From Mangifera indica (Eukaryota > Streptophyta > Magnoliopsida > Sapindales > Anacardiaceae), in NCBI RefSeq assembly GCF_011075055.1, contig NC_058150.1, positions 9,772,330 to 9,836,329 on the forward strand: a stretch of 64,000 nt of DNA. Reading direction: 5' to 3'. Shown here piece after piece: positions 23,560 through 33,139 of the stretch (position 1 is its first letter; the number at the start of each line of letters is the position of its first letter). Both the position numbers and the translations under genes were made by a program. The notes under the pieces are model-generated. The model saw only the letters and a program-made list of their open reading frames with translations. It made no database searches and was not told the DNA's origin.

Positions 23560-24060
23560 TCCATAAGCTCAAGCAAACAAAAACCAAAACCGATACAAAG
23601 AGACAAAGGAGTTTCAATGAGACAAAAGAGACCAAGAGTAAAACAAGGGACGTTGGATAGAGAATATGGCAAACTCGAGCTATCAAAAAAGTACCCCTCG
23701 GGCCACCCATAAAAGGACAACAACCCAACTGGATAACGTTCACAAACATCACCAACGCACAAAAGCCATACCGCTGACAAGCTAACAAACCTCAAACAAT
23801 AATGCCTAATTGACTTGAAATACAACCAGAAAAACTGCACTTTACCAAACAACAACCAAATAACAACACAAGAATCACCACAGGAGAAAGAGAGGAAAAT
23901 GACAGAACCAAGACCAAGAGTTGCACTGGGAGACCGCAAGACTAAATTTCACTAGAGACTAATAGAATCTCCAGTCTAGAGAGCTGGCACCTGAAGGGCC
24001 ACCAACCACTGGACCAAAGAGGGGACTAACAGAAGGATAATAGAAAGTAGTTGGAAGCAA
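23560..24060 (-). mobile_element. 5' portion of the LINE, displaced by Copia-1
   Basis: The sequence directly continues the LINE after removal of Copia-1: on the minus strand it runs into ATGGA at the target duplication and on to the ORF1 start at about 13393. Upstream it is a TG- and CT-rich leader (for example ttggttgttgtttgg) that looks like a plant LINE 5' untranslated region. The outer limit near 24060 is an estimate from the change in base composition. Confidence 0.55.
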
Positions 24061-24872
24061 GGTTTAAGAGAGAAGGGAAAATATAAATTCTGGAAAGGAA
24101 ACTTAAATGAATCAAAGTAGGGGTAGTGAATCATCAATGTTTTGTTGGAACTTCAAATTATCTTCTATTCTTTGATAGTCAAAAAGACATATAGGGACTT
24201 CAAAATTCTAAGTTAATTTGCTGATAGATTGAGGGTCAGGGAAACACATAGGAAGCACTAAGCGATTACCCCATTAAATTATGCACACATAGGAATTGTG
24301 TGTGTTTGTGTGTGATACACACAAACACATGCAAACTGGTGATAGTCAGTGAATATTTGACCTCACAGGCACACTTTTCAGTTCTAAAAGATCACATATC
24401 AACTTGGAAAGTTTATCTTTTATTTTAGGATTGCCATAGCCATTACACTTTCCAATTGGTTGTTGATGTAGTTGTCTTTTCCAAGCAGGAAGCTGACGGG
24501 AAGCTAGAAGGCTTTCATATGTAAATGAAAAGGCAAAAGATTTAAGAGCTTTGTATGGATATGATTTTAAATGAGTTGATCTGGAATGGTGTGATCCATT
24601 GTTAAACCTATTTATGCTCAGTAGCTGAATTCAATTCTACAACTAAACACCAACTCAATTATGGTTTTTTCTGAAAATTAATAGTTGGCTAGTCAGATTT
24701 GTTCCATTTGTAATTTAAGAGTAAATTGAATCATGTTTGATGCATGTTAAGGTTTAGAACACAGTGATGAACCTTTACTGTTTCTTTTAGTTTTCTGTTA
24801 CTAATATTAAAATTTTCAAAATGAACATAAAGCTCTAATAATGGAGCATACTAAAACGAAACAATTTTTTCT
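24061..24872. other. No gene seen; contains a perfect 13-bp-arm hairpin
   Basis: AT-rich DNA between the LINE and the Gemin2 relic. At 24301-24329 tgtgtttgtgtgt, a 3-base loop and acacacaaacaca form a perfect stem-loop. No coding signal was found. Confidence 0.5.
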
Positions 24873-25015
24873 GATGCTCAGATGGGAAACAACTCACATT
24901 TCAAAAGTAAAGGTGTCAAAGCTTGATAGGACCAAACATTCTAAAGAACAAAGTGTTTATATGCCCCAGATTCGTGATATACCTCGATGTGCAGAACATT
25001 TAATGCCATTGAAAG

Positions 25016-26093
25016 TAGGGGTGAGCAAATTACCTATTTGGAACTAGAACTGTCAGATACCTGGTGTTTGGTTCTGGTTCCTACCAAGAACCAAAGAAAA
25101 TAGGGTAGGTTCTGGGACTGGTCCAAGGACTAGTTCCGGTTCTTTAGTCTTAGGAACTAGAACTAATCCGATTAATGCATCTATTGCAATGGGCCAAGTA
25201 TCCGACCCATTTTTGACCTAGTTATTTTAAAAGAAAAAAAAATCTAAGTTAACCTAATTTTTTTAATTTCCCAGCCATTACTTCCTTTCCGCTTCCCCAT
25301 TTTCTTTTCTTTCCCAGCCTTGCTACTTCTTTTCTGATTCCTTGTTTCCCACTTTTTTCTTTTTGTTTAGTGCTGCCGTTGTTTCTCATTTTCTCATTTT
25401 TGTTTTATTAGAACAATTAGAACTTTATTTTATGAGAGGGATAAAGGGATTTTCTATGTAGTGAACAACTATCCACGTGGAGACTAAAAGAAGGCTATTC
25501 TAGCCAATTTATGTATCCTGGTAAAGAAAACTCAATTTGTATGACTTTCAATTGTGGCATATTGTTACAACTTACAATATTATTACCTCAAGCCTGGGAG
25601 AACATCTCCAAAAGGACAAAAAGTGTTATTTTGTCTGATATCATCAGATTAGGAGATTGTTGTTTCTTAAGTTTGGTGAATGAAGAAGAATGATAAATCT
25701 CCAAACTCTGAAGAAACAGAAAAGAGTTCTATTTATTTCCGTTTCTGTGTACTTTCCATTCTTTGACTTTCCCTTTTTCTAAATACTTATTTCTAATTTT
25801 TCATAAATCTCCAAACTCTGAAGAAACAGAAAAGAGTCCCATTTATTTTCGTTTGTGTACTTTCCATTCTTTGTTTGACTTTTCGTTTTTTTAAATACTA
25901 ATTTCTAATTTTTTCATATATCTCCAAACTCTGAAAAAATAGAAAAGTTGTTTAATGTTACAAGTTTCGGGTAGGAATCAAAATCTACCTAGAACCTATA
26001 GGGTCGGTTCTTACTAGGAACTAACTTTACAGGCTTCAGTTTCCAATTGTAGTTTCTAAAAATTTTACGGGTACCCCAACTTGCACACTCTTA
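25016..26093. mobile_element. hAT-type non-autonomous insertion in the Gemin2 exon
   Basis: The element begins taggggtgagcaaatta and its right end, reversed, reads taagagtgtgcaagttg: the TAGGGGTGTGCA inverted ends common in plant hAT MITEs. It is flanked by ATTGAAAG (25008-25015) and ATTAAAAG (26094-26101), an 8-bp target duplication with one transition. Inside are tandem repeats and no transposase. Confidence 0.85.
25695..25990. repeat. Three tandem copies of a 110-113 bp unit
   Basis: The word atctccaaactctga occurs at about 25697, 25807 and 25919, each followed by a similar aacagaaaag...tttccattctttgac block; the third copy is partial. It lies within the hAT-type insertion. Confidence 0.8.
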
Positions 26094-27186
26094 ATTAAAA
26101 GAATGGGAGGATTTCTTGTTGACTTTTCAAAGCTACGATAGGTTTGTTTCTAAGTCACCAATTTATATTACAACATCATATTCAACAAAGTGTTTATGTG
26201 ATAGCAGTTCTGCCAACTCCTTAGCTTCAAAATGCTTGAGTTGGAAATTATCTAATCTAAAGTATTTATTGAGAAGTGTAATTTTGATAAGAGAAAATGA
26301 CTATTTATAACCACATTCTCCTTTTTGAGTAATCAAATATAGAAAAACTGATTTTTTGTCTAGAAAATGTTGTCTGAAGAAATGAGTAAGGGTCTAATTG
26401 GCCCTTAAGAGAATTGAGGAGAAGAAAAGTACCTTATAAAATGTTTTATTCAAATAACCTATTAGAGCCCTTTAACTTATATAAAATAAATGTTGTGTAC
26501 ATGTAAGATGTTGAGAGAAAAAAGTTGAGATTGGTTTCCTAGTCTAATGGGAGAATGCAGAATGCTACATTTATTCAAGTTGTCTAACTCCTTAATATGG
26601 AAACTTTGTTACGTCATTGCCTTTCTTGATCTCAGGTTCTATCAAATATTGAGAATCTAACCTTTCAACTTGCTATTAAACTACAAAAGATGGTAGATTT
26701 TCACGAGAAAGAATCTTGTCAGCTCCTCGAATGTAGTATTATTAAAATCAATGAACCTTCTTGTTAGCTTTTTGATACTTTCAGCCATGAAATCACTCTT
26801 GGTAAGCCATCTATGCTAAAAACTGAAGAAGATGAAATTTCTCCAAGCTATCAAAATCCTAAAGCTTCCCCAAATGATGATTCTTGCAACTAACCTACAT
26901 TATCTGCAATTCTAAAGATGGATTCTGTAGCCCAAGTATCAATGCTAAGAAAACGCATAGCTTATGTAGGGACATTGAGCATACTGTCTAGGAATGATTG
27001 TTTGTGGCTATTTTCTTTGTGTGTATGCAATAGTTGGTACTCCGCTAGATGCTGACACTTCTACTACTCTTCAGAGTCTGTTATAAAAAGGTTTTATTTT
27101 GCAAGCTGAGAAATCTCAAGTGGATGAAGAAGGTGTAATGTTGAATATCTTGGCCACAATTTTTGATTGGTACTTTGGGTAGGCTT

Positions 27187-27469
27187 GTAATTAAAAGGTC
27201 AGATTAGAATTTGTAGATTCTAAGGAGACTTAGTCATCAAGCTGTTGTGATGCTTTTGCTTATTTTTAGCTATAATTTGTTTATACTTTTATTGTTACAA
27301 TCCTTGATTTTTTCATCAAGTTTAGGCTAATTTGTTATTTCAAGCATGTATAAATAGTTTGTTGTGGATGAATAAAGATTAGAACATTCAGTCTTAATTT
27401 CACTTGCTTCCGTTATATCATTTGCATCTGTTCTTACTTTTTCCAATAATCCAATTGTCTGGTATCAGA
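27187..27469 (+). repeat. Copia-2 5' LTR, 5'-truncated
   Basis: Matches 31461-31632 from gtaattaaaag through aaggagacttagtcatcaag to gtataaatagtttgttg, then continues to the primer site. The first 44 bases of the 3' LTR (TGTTGAAGTCATGG...) have no counterpart here. Confidence 0.85.
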
Positions 27470-27482
27470 GCCTCATTGGTTT
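27470..27482 (+). promoter_or_regulatory. Copia-2 primer binding site
   Basis: TGGTATCAGAGCC, complementary to the 3' end of initiator tRNA-Met, directly follows the 5' LTR. Confidence 0.85.
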
Positions 27483-27524
27483 TATAGGACCTAAAAAAAC
27501 TCAAACACAACTTCACTCAAGCAA

Positions 27525-28460
27525 ATGGCTAGCAACAATATTTCCTTAGTTACACCTCTAGTTTTCGCTGGTGAGAAATGCACCATTTGGTTAGTAAAAA
27601 TGTAATCATATTTAGAGTCCTTTGATCTTTGGGAGGTTATAGTTAAAGATAGACTTGCTCTTCCACTTCCTAAAGATCCAACTCTAGCTCAAATCAAAGC
27701 TAACACAAAGGGAAAGACCAAAAGATCTAAGGCAAAAACAATAATTCAGAATTTAGTCTCTGATTTTGTTTTTGCTAAGATAATGACATGCAAAACTGCA
27801 AAGGAAGCTTGGGATAAGCTTAAGATGAAGTATCAATGGAGTGAAAAAACCAGGCAAATGAAGGTTTTTGCTTAAAAAGAGACTTTGAAGCTCTCTGTAT
27901 GCAGGAAGGTGAAACCATTGCCAAATATTTAGATAAAATCTCCTTAATAGCAAATGAAATTAGGCTGTTAGGAGAGGATTTGCCTGACAGCAAGATTGTG
28001 GAGAAGGTACTTGTAACTTGAAGAGGAAAAAAGATTTCTTCTTTAGAAGAGTCTAAGGATCTTTCAACCATATCACTTGAAGAGTTGATGAGCTCACTTG
28101 AAATGCAAGAAAGAAGGAAGACTTTAAGACATGGCAGAGTTACAGAAAGAGCTTTTTAAATGCAGCATTTTGTCAAGAGTAAAAGACAACCAAGCAACAA
28201 AGATAAAATTGAAGAGAAAAATGGTAAAGAAGGGGCAAAACAGAAGAAATTCCAACCTTGCACACATTGTAAGAACACTACACATATGGAAAAAAATTGT
28301 TGGTGGAGACCAGATATATTATGTAACAACTGCAAGTAATTGGGACATATCTCTAAAGTGTGTAGGTACAAAAAAAATACCCTTCAAATAATCAACAAAC
28401 ACAAGCTGCAGAAACTGGAAAACAATAGGAGCAACTCTTTGTTGCCTTATGCTTATAGAA
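27525..28460 (+). pseudogene. Copia-2 gag remnant
   Basis: Starts MASNNISLVTPLVFAG and continues with a UBN2-type gag (SYLESFDLWEVI, TAKEAWDKLKMKYQ). Stops interrupt it from the first 30 codons on. Near 28255-28380 two zinc-knuckle-like clusters are still readable in shifted frames (cysteine/histidine order C-x2-C-x4-H-x4-C). Confidence 0.75.
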
Positions 28461-28464
28461 CACA

Positions 28465-31422
28465 ACCAACAACAATACTTAGCATATTGACAGTGGCTAT
28501 ACACATCACATGACATTTAATGCATCTCTGTTCAGAGGGATGGATGAAACTTATTGCTCTACAGTAAAAATTGGCAATAGAGATCATATGCAAATAAAAG
28601 GAAAGGGCATAATTGTTGTCACAACTCATAAGGGTGTCAAATTGATCTCTGATGTGTTGTATGTGCCCAACCTTAGCCAAAATCTATTAAGTGTTAGGCA
28701 ACTACTTGAAAAAAATTATTCCTTAGAGTTCAAAATTAATGTTTGCACTATATTTGAACCTAATGGTGCTACATTATTGAATGTTAAGATGAAAGGGAAA
28801 ACATTTACCCTTGATTGGAATGAAGAAGAGTCTACTAACCTTGGAACAGAAGTTAGAGACATAACACTATGGCACAAAAGGTTTGGTCACTTCAATCATA
28901 CTACCCTTGTCTCTTTTAGCAAGCAAGAACTTGTCAAGAACATACCTAAATTGATTTAAGTAACTCAAGTTTGTGAAACATGTCAACAAAGAAAGCAAAC
29001 TAAGCTTCCATTCCCAAAAAACCAAGCCTGGAGAGCCTTAGAAAGACTACAACTGGTCCATACTGATGTATGTGGACTAATGAGAACAGAATCATTGAAT
29101 GACAACAAATATTTTCTTTTGTTTGTTAATGATTATGCTAGGATGTGTTGGGTGTATTTTATCAAGCTCAAGAGTGAAGTTCTTTCTGTTTTCAAGGATT
29201 TCAAGGCTTTGGTTGAAAACAAGAGTGGTCAAACTATTAAATCTTTGAGGTCAGACAATGGCAGTGAATTTACCTCTAACCAGTTTACTGAATTTTATAG
29301 GATTGTTCGTATTAAACAACAATTGACCACACCATACATACCATAACAAAATGGTGTTTTTGAAAGGAAAAATAAATCCATCATGGAAATGGCCATATGT
29401 CTCCTATTTGAAAAGAAGATGCCTAGCAAGTTTTGGGTAAAAGTTGTTAATACTACAGTGTACTTGCTAAATAGACTACCAACAAAAGCCTTGAAAAATA
29501 AGACACCATATGAAGTCTAGAATGGTGTCAAACCTTCTGTGAAACATTTAAAAGTTTTTGGAAGCATATGCTGCTTCTTTGTTCCAGAGTTTTAAAGAAG
29601 CAAACTAGACAACAGAGTTAATAAAGGCATACTAGTTGGCTATGACACTTCAACTAAAGGATACAAAATTTTCTCTCCTCAAGAAAACAAAATTATTTTG
29701 AGCAGAGATGTAAAGATTGATGGGGCATCAACTTATGATTAGGAAGAACACATAAATGTGCAATCAAATTTCTCCTTCAATGATCAAGATTTTAAAGACA
29801 ATATTGATGAAACACTAGTGAGAGGCATGAGATCATTGCAAGACATTATTTAGAGGTGCAATTTGGCAGTCTTTGAACCTACAAGTTTTGATGAAGCAAA
29901 TAACTCTCAAGCTTGGAAAAAAGCATTGCAAGAAGAATTGGAGATGATCACTAAGAATGAGACATGACAACTAGTGGAAAACCCAAAGACCACAAAGTCA
30001 TAGGAGTCAAATGGATTTTCAAGACAAAACTCAACTCTAATGGCTTAATATGCAAACATAAAGCAAAGTTAGTGGTGAAAGGTTATGCTCAACAATATGG
30101 TGTGGACTATCATGAGACTTTTGCCCCTATTGCAAGATACGACACTATAAGGCTACTTATTGCCTTTGCTTTTCAAAACTCTTGGCAAATTCAACACCTA
30201 GATGTTAAATCAGCTTTTTTAAATGGATTTCTCAATGAGGAAATATATGTAGAACAACCAGATGGATATACAATACCAGAAAAGGAGGATTATGTGTATC
30301 TTTTGAAAAAGGCCTTATATGGCTTTAAACAAGCCCCAAGGGCTTGGTATGAAAAATAGATGGATACTTGATTCAACTTGGTTTCAACAAAAGCCATAAC
30401 GAAACCACCTTATATGTGAAAAATGATAAAACACATCAACTGATAGTCTCTATTTATGTGGATGATATGCTTGCTATAGGAAGTCATTATGAGCTTATAC
30501 AAGAGTTCAAGGATGAAATAAAGAAAGTATTTAAGATGAAGGACCTTGGCATCATGAGGTATTTTCTAGGAATGGAAATTATGCAATCTAATTTTGGAAT
30601 TTTCATTTGTCAACATAAGTATGCCATGGATATTCTTAAAAAGTTCAGAATGAAAGATTACAAACCAATCTCTACTCCCACGACAACAGGTGATAAGCTG
30701 AGCAAAGAAGACAACTCAAGTAAGGTGGACACAAGTATGTATAAAAGTTTGATAAGTAGCCTTTCGTACCTCACAGCCATTAGACCTGATATATTATATG
30801 TTGTGCGTGTGCTTTCTAGGTTCATGCACTCTCCAAGTGAGAAACACTACATTGCAACCAAAAGAGTATTAAGATATCTCAAAGGGACTGTTACCCTTGG
30901 TGTCATGTATTCTAAGTCTGCTGAAAATAAGGTAGAGTTGATAGGCTATTTAGATAGTGATTGGGGAGGCAATGTTGATGATCTAGAAGCGCTTCAGGAT
31001 ACATATTCTCATTAAGTTCTAGAAGTTTCACATGGAGTTCTAAGAAACAAGAAACCATAGCCCAATCAACAGTTGAAGCAAAATACATAGTTGTGACATC
31101 TGCAGTAAATCAGATTATTTGGTTAAGGAAACTTCTTGATGACCTAGGAAAGAAACAAATAGAAGCAACTAAAATCATAGTGGACAACATTTCAGCAGTA
31201 TCAATTTCAAGAAATCCAGTGTTCCATGGTCGAACAAAACACATTAAAATTAAGTTTCACTTTATTAGAGAAGTTCAACAATCAAATGAAGTGTTACTTA
31301 TTCACTGCAATTCTGAAGATCAACTTGCAGATATCTTTACTAAGTCCTTGCCTAAGGAAAGATTTGAAAATCTTAAGCATAAGATAGGTGTGTGTCACTT
31401 AGATGCCAAGGAGGAGTGTTGA
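28465..31422 (+). pseudogene. Copia-2 pol remnant: protease, integrase, reverse transcriptase, RNase H
   Basis: Segments in order: the C-terminal part of protease and the pre-integrase (28510-28959, LWHKRFGHFNH), an integrase core (29080-29346, with LRSDNGSEFTS), N-terminal reverse transcriptase (29964-30359, [11 protein letters not shown] and [11 protein letters not shown]), the catalytic part (30368-31015, IYVDDMLAIGS and DILYVVRVLSR), and the RNase H end (31093-31422, HIKIKFHFIREV and LADIFTKSLP). At least one frameshift (about 30357) and several stops (for example 28957 and 29343) break it, so no polyprotein is possible. Confidence 0.88.
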
Positions 31423-31632
31423 AGTCATGGCATTTTAGGTGCCAGAAGACCAGGGCAAAAGTAATTAAAAGTCATATAAGAATTTACAGATTTTAAGGAG
31501 ACTTAGTCATCAAGTTGTTGAGATGCTTTTGCTTATTTTTAGCTATATTTTGATTATATTTTTGTTGTTACAATCCTTGATTTTTGTATCAAGTTTAGGC
31601 TAATTTGTTTTTTCATGCATGTATAAATAGTT
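31417..31632 (+). repeat. Copia-2 3' LTR, interrupted
   Basis: Begins TGTTGAAGTCATGG immediately after the purine tract aaggaggag (31408-31416). It follows the 5' LTR up to tataaatagtt, where the Sirevirus-like LTR starts. The remainder of this LTR was not found on the far side. Confidence 0.85.
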
Positions 31633-33087
31633 TGTTGACTCAATGAGTCATTATACTCTTATTTTGATGATAACAAACTAATATGTCCCTAAACATATTA
31701 ACTAATGATTTTTACTTGAGTGTGAGTTTAGATTGCAAGAATTTATCGAATGCACTTGAAGGAGTTTCAAGATGAAAATGAAAGACAAGGCTCAAGTGAA
31801 GAATTCTTAAAGATTTGAAGTAAAACTCACGTTTAGGTAGACATGTTTGTAAATTTGGAGCACTCGTTTTGATTAGAATATTTATTTGCATGAGATAGCT
31901 CACTTGAAAACTCGTTTTTATATCTTTCACATTTTGGGTTAAAATGTCATTTTTCAAACTTATTGGGTTAAGCCAATTTTTTTACTAAAGTTTATTAATT
32001 CATTTAAAATGATGAAGTTTTGTGAACTACATTTTTCATATCTAAAAGTTGGTTTTGAAAGAATTTTCAAAAATGGGTTAAATTGTCACTTTTCAAAGTT
32101 TTAGGGATCAAATTGTGATTTTTGAAAATTTAGAGGTAAAATGTAATAAAATTCGGTCGACTGAATTTGACGGACCGAATCAACTTCCGAATTGTCCAGA
32201 AGCCATGAATTTTGGCTTCAAAAATTTGGTCAACCGAATTAAATTCGATCGGTCGAATTTTGGTTTGAATTTTTCCAACGGCTAGTGCCACGTAAACTCC
32301 ACAGAAGTGCCACGTAAGCTCCACAGAAGTGCCACGTCACATCCGGTTGACCGAATTCTATCTGGTCGACCGAATTATGCATTTTTTGGAAAACTAAAAC
32401 GACTATCTTTGTGCACAACGATAACTTTCCTTATTTTCCCTTATATAAACCCAATCAATTTCGTTTGAAAAGAACTTTTGCCACAAAAAACTTTCATATA
32501 TTTGAGAGCAAATTAGTTTTGAGCTATTTACTTGCAAATTCTTCTCTTTAATCAAAACCCTTGCTCATACACTTTGTAATTTCATTTGCATTGGGTTGTA
32601 CTAAGCTTTAACTTTCATATACACTGTTGAGAGAGATCATATTTCAATTTCGTACTATAAAAGAGTGAGGTTCACTTTTGGAGAGATTAGAAAATTTCTT
32701 GTGAGAGAAATTGAGTATTAATATTTGTAAAGGTTAATAGCCCTTGGAAGCTATTTTGGTTGTGAAGAAAAGCTTGGTTGAGGTTTTGGTCAACCAAGGA
32801 TTAGTGGAATACTCCAAGGGAGAAAGCTTGGAGAAGTGGACGTAGGCCGGATTGAGCCGAACCACTATATATCGTGTGTTTGATTTTCTCTTCCCTTAAA
32901 CTCATACTTTATGTTATGTTACTTGATTGTGTTGGTTATTTGAAATATTTTTAGTTATTCTCACAAATTGGATTAAAAATAGGCAATATTAATTGATTTG
33001 AATAAATTGTTCTAATTCTCTAATTAGGTAAAGATTGTTTTAAATTGCCTAATTCACCCCCCCCCTCTTAGGCCATTCGATCCTACA
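31633..33087 (+). repeat. Sirevirus-like 5' LTR
   Basis: Runs from TGTTGACTCAATGAG to cgatcctaca before the primer site. Positions 31633 to about 32636 match 40853-41816. A run of eleven or so C residues lies at about 33056-33066. Confidence 0.92.
32150..32457 (+). promoter_or_regulatory. LTR promoter region: palindromes, GCCACGT repeats and TATA box
   Basis: Several copies of a GGTCGACCGAAT-type palindrome (about 32153-32180, 32226-32265 and 32342-32378) surround three tandem agtGCCACGT units spaced 23-24 bp apart (32284-32338). The GCCACGT core resembles ABRE/G-box elements bound by plant bZIP and bHLH factors. A TATATAA sits at 32451-32457, placing transcription start near 32485. The 3' LTR has the same order but only two GCCACGT units, and its TATATAA is at about 41621. 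Confidence 0.65.
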
Positions 33088-33089
33088 AT

Positions 33090-33101
33090 TGGTATCAGAG
33101 C
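33090..33101 (+). promoter_or_regulatory. Sirevirus-like primer binding site
   Basis: TGGTATCAGAGC, two bases after the LTR end, matches the initiator tRNA-Met 3' end. Confidence 0.9.
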
Positions 33102-33139
33102 TTGGTTGCTCATTCTCATAAGCTTAACCGTTTAGAGCA

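Larger units (their letters stand above)
24873..27182 (+). pseudogene. Gemin2/SIP1 pseudogene, split by a transposon
   Basis: Gemin2 is the SMN-complex core protein that helps assemble spliceosomal snRNPs. Three stretches match it in order. At 24873-25015 the translation LRWETTHISKVKVSKLDR...KEQSVYMP fits the conserved N-terminal block (IDPKKLKRKQSV in the human protein). At 26102-26142 EWEDFLLTFQS follows in frame once the 25016-26093 insertion and one target copy are ignored. At 26894-27182 PTLSAILKMDSVAQVSMLRK, CLWLFSLC, TPLDADTSTTLQSLL and MLNILATI..WYFG match the C-terminal helical domain. Damage includes a stop before PTLS, a one-base frameshift after WLFSLC, and a stop after QSLL. Introns appear retained, so this is not a processed copy. 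The sequence at 26640-26890 probably belongs to it but was not matched. Confidence 0.75.
27187..31632 (+). mobile_element. Copia-2: Ty1/copia element, truncated at both LTRs
   Basis: A short-LTR copia element with gag, protease, integrase, reverse transcriptase and RNase H in copia order. Its 5' LTR lacks the first 44 bases present in the 3' LTR and begins directly after the Gemin2 stop. Its 3' LTR is cut at 31632 by the next element. Multiple stops and frame breaks mark it as inactive. Confidence 0.88.

Noticed and set aside
23372..23939. Two overlapping minus-strand frames of about 140 codons
   Set aside because: They span the LTR/LINE junction or the LINE leader, with cysteine/valine-rich low-complexity translation and no domain.
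24841..25047. 68-codon frame as an independent small gene
   Set aside because: It is a Gemin2 exon fragment that reads into the hAT-type insertion.
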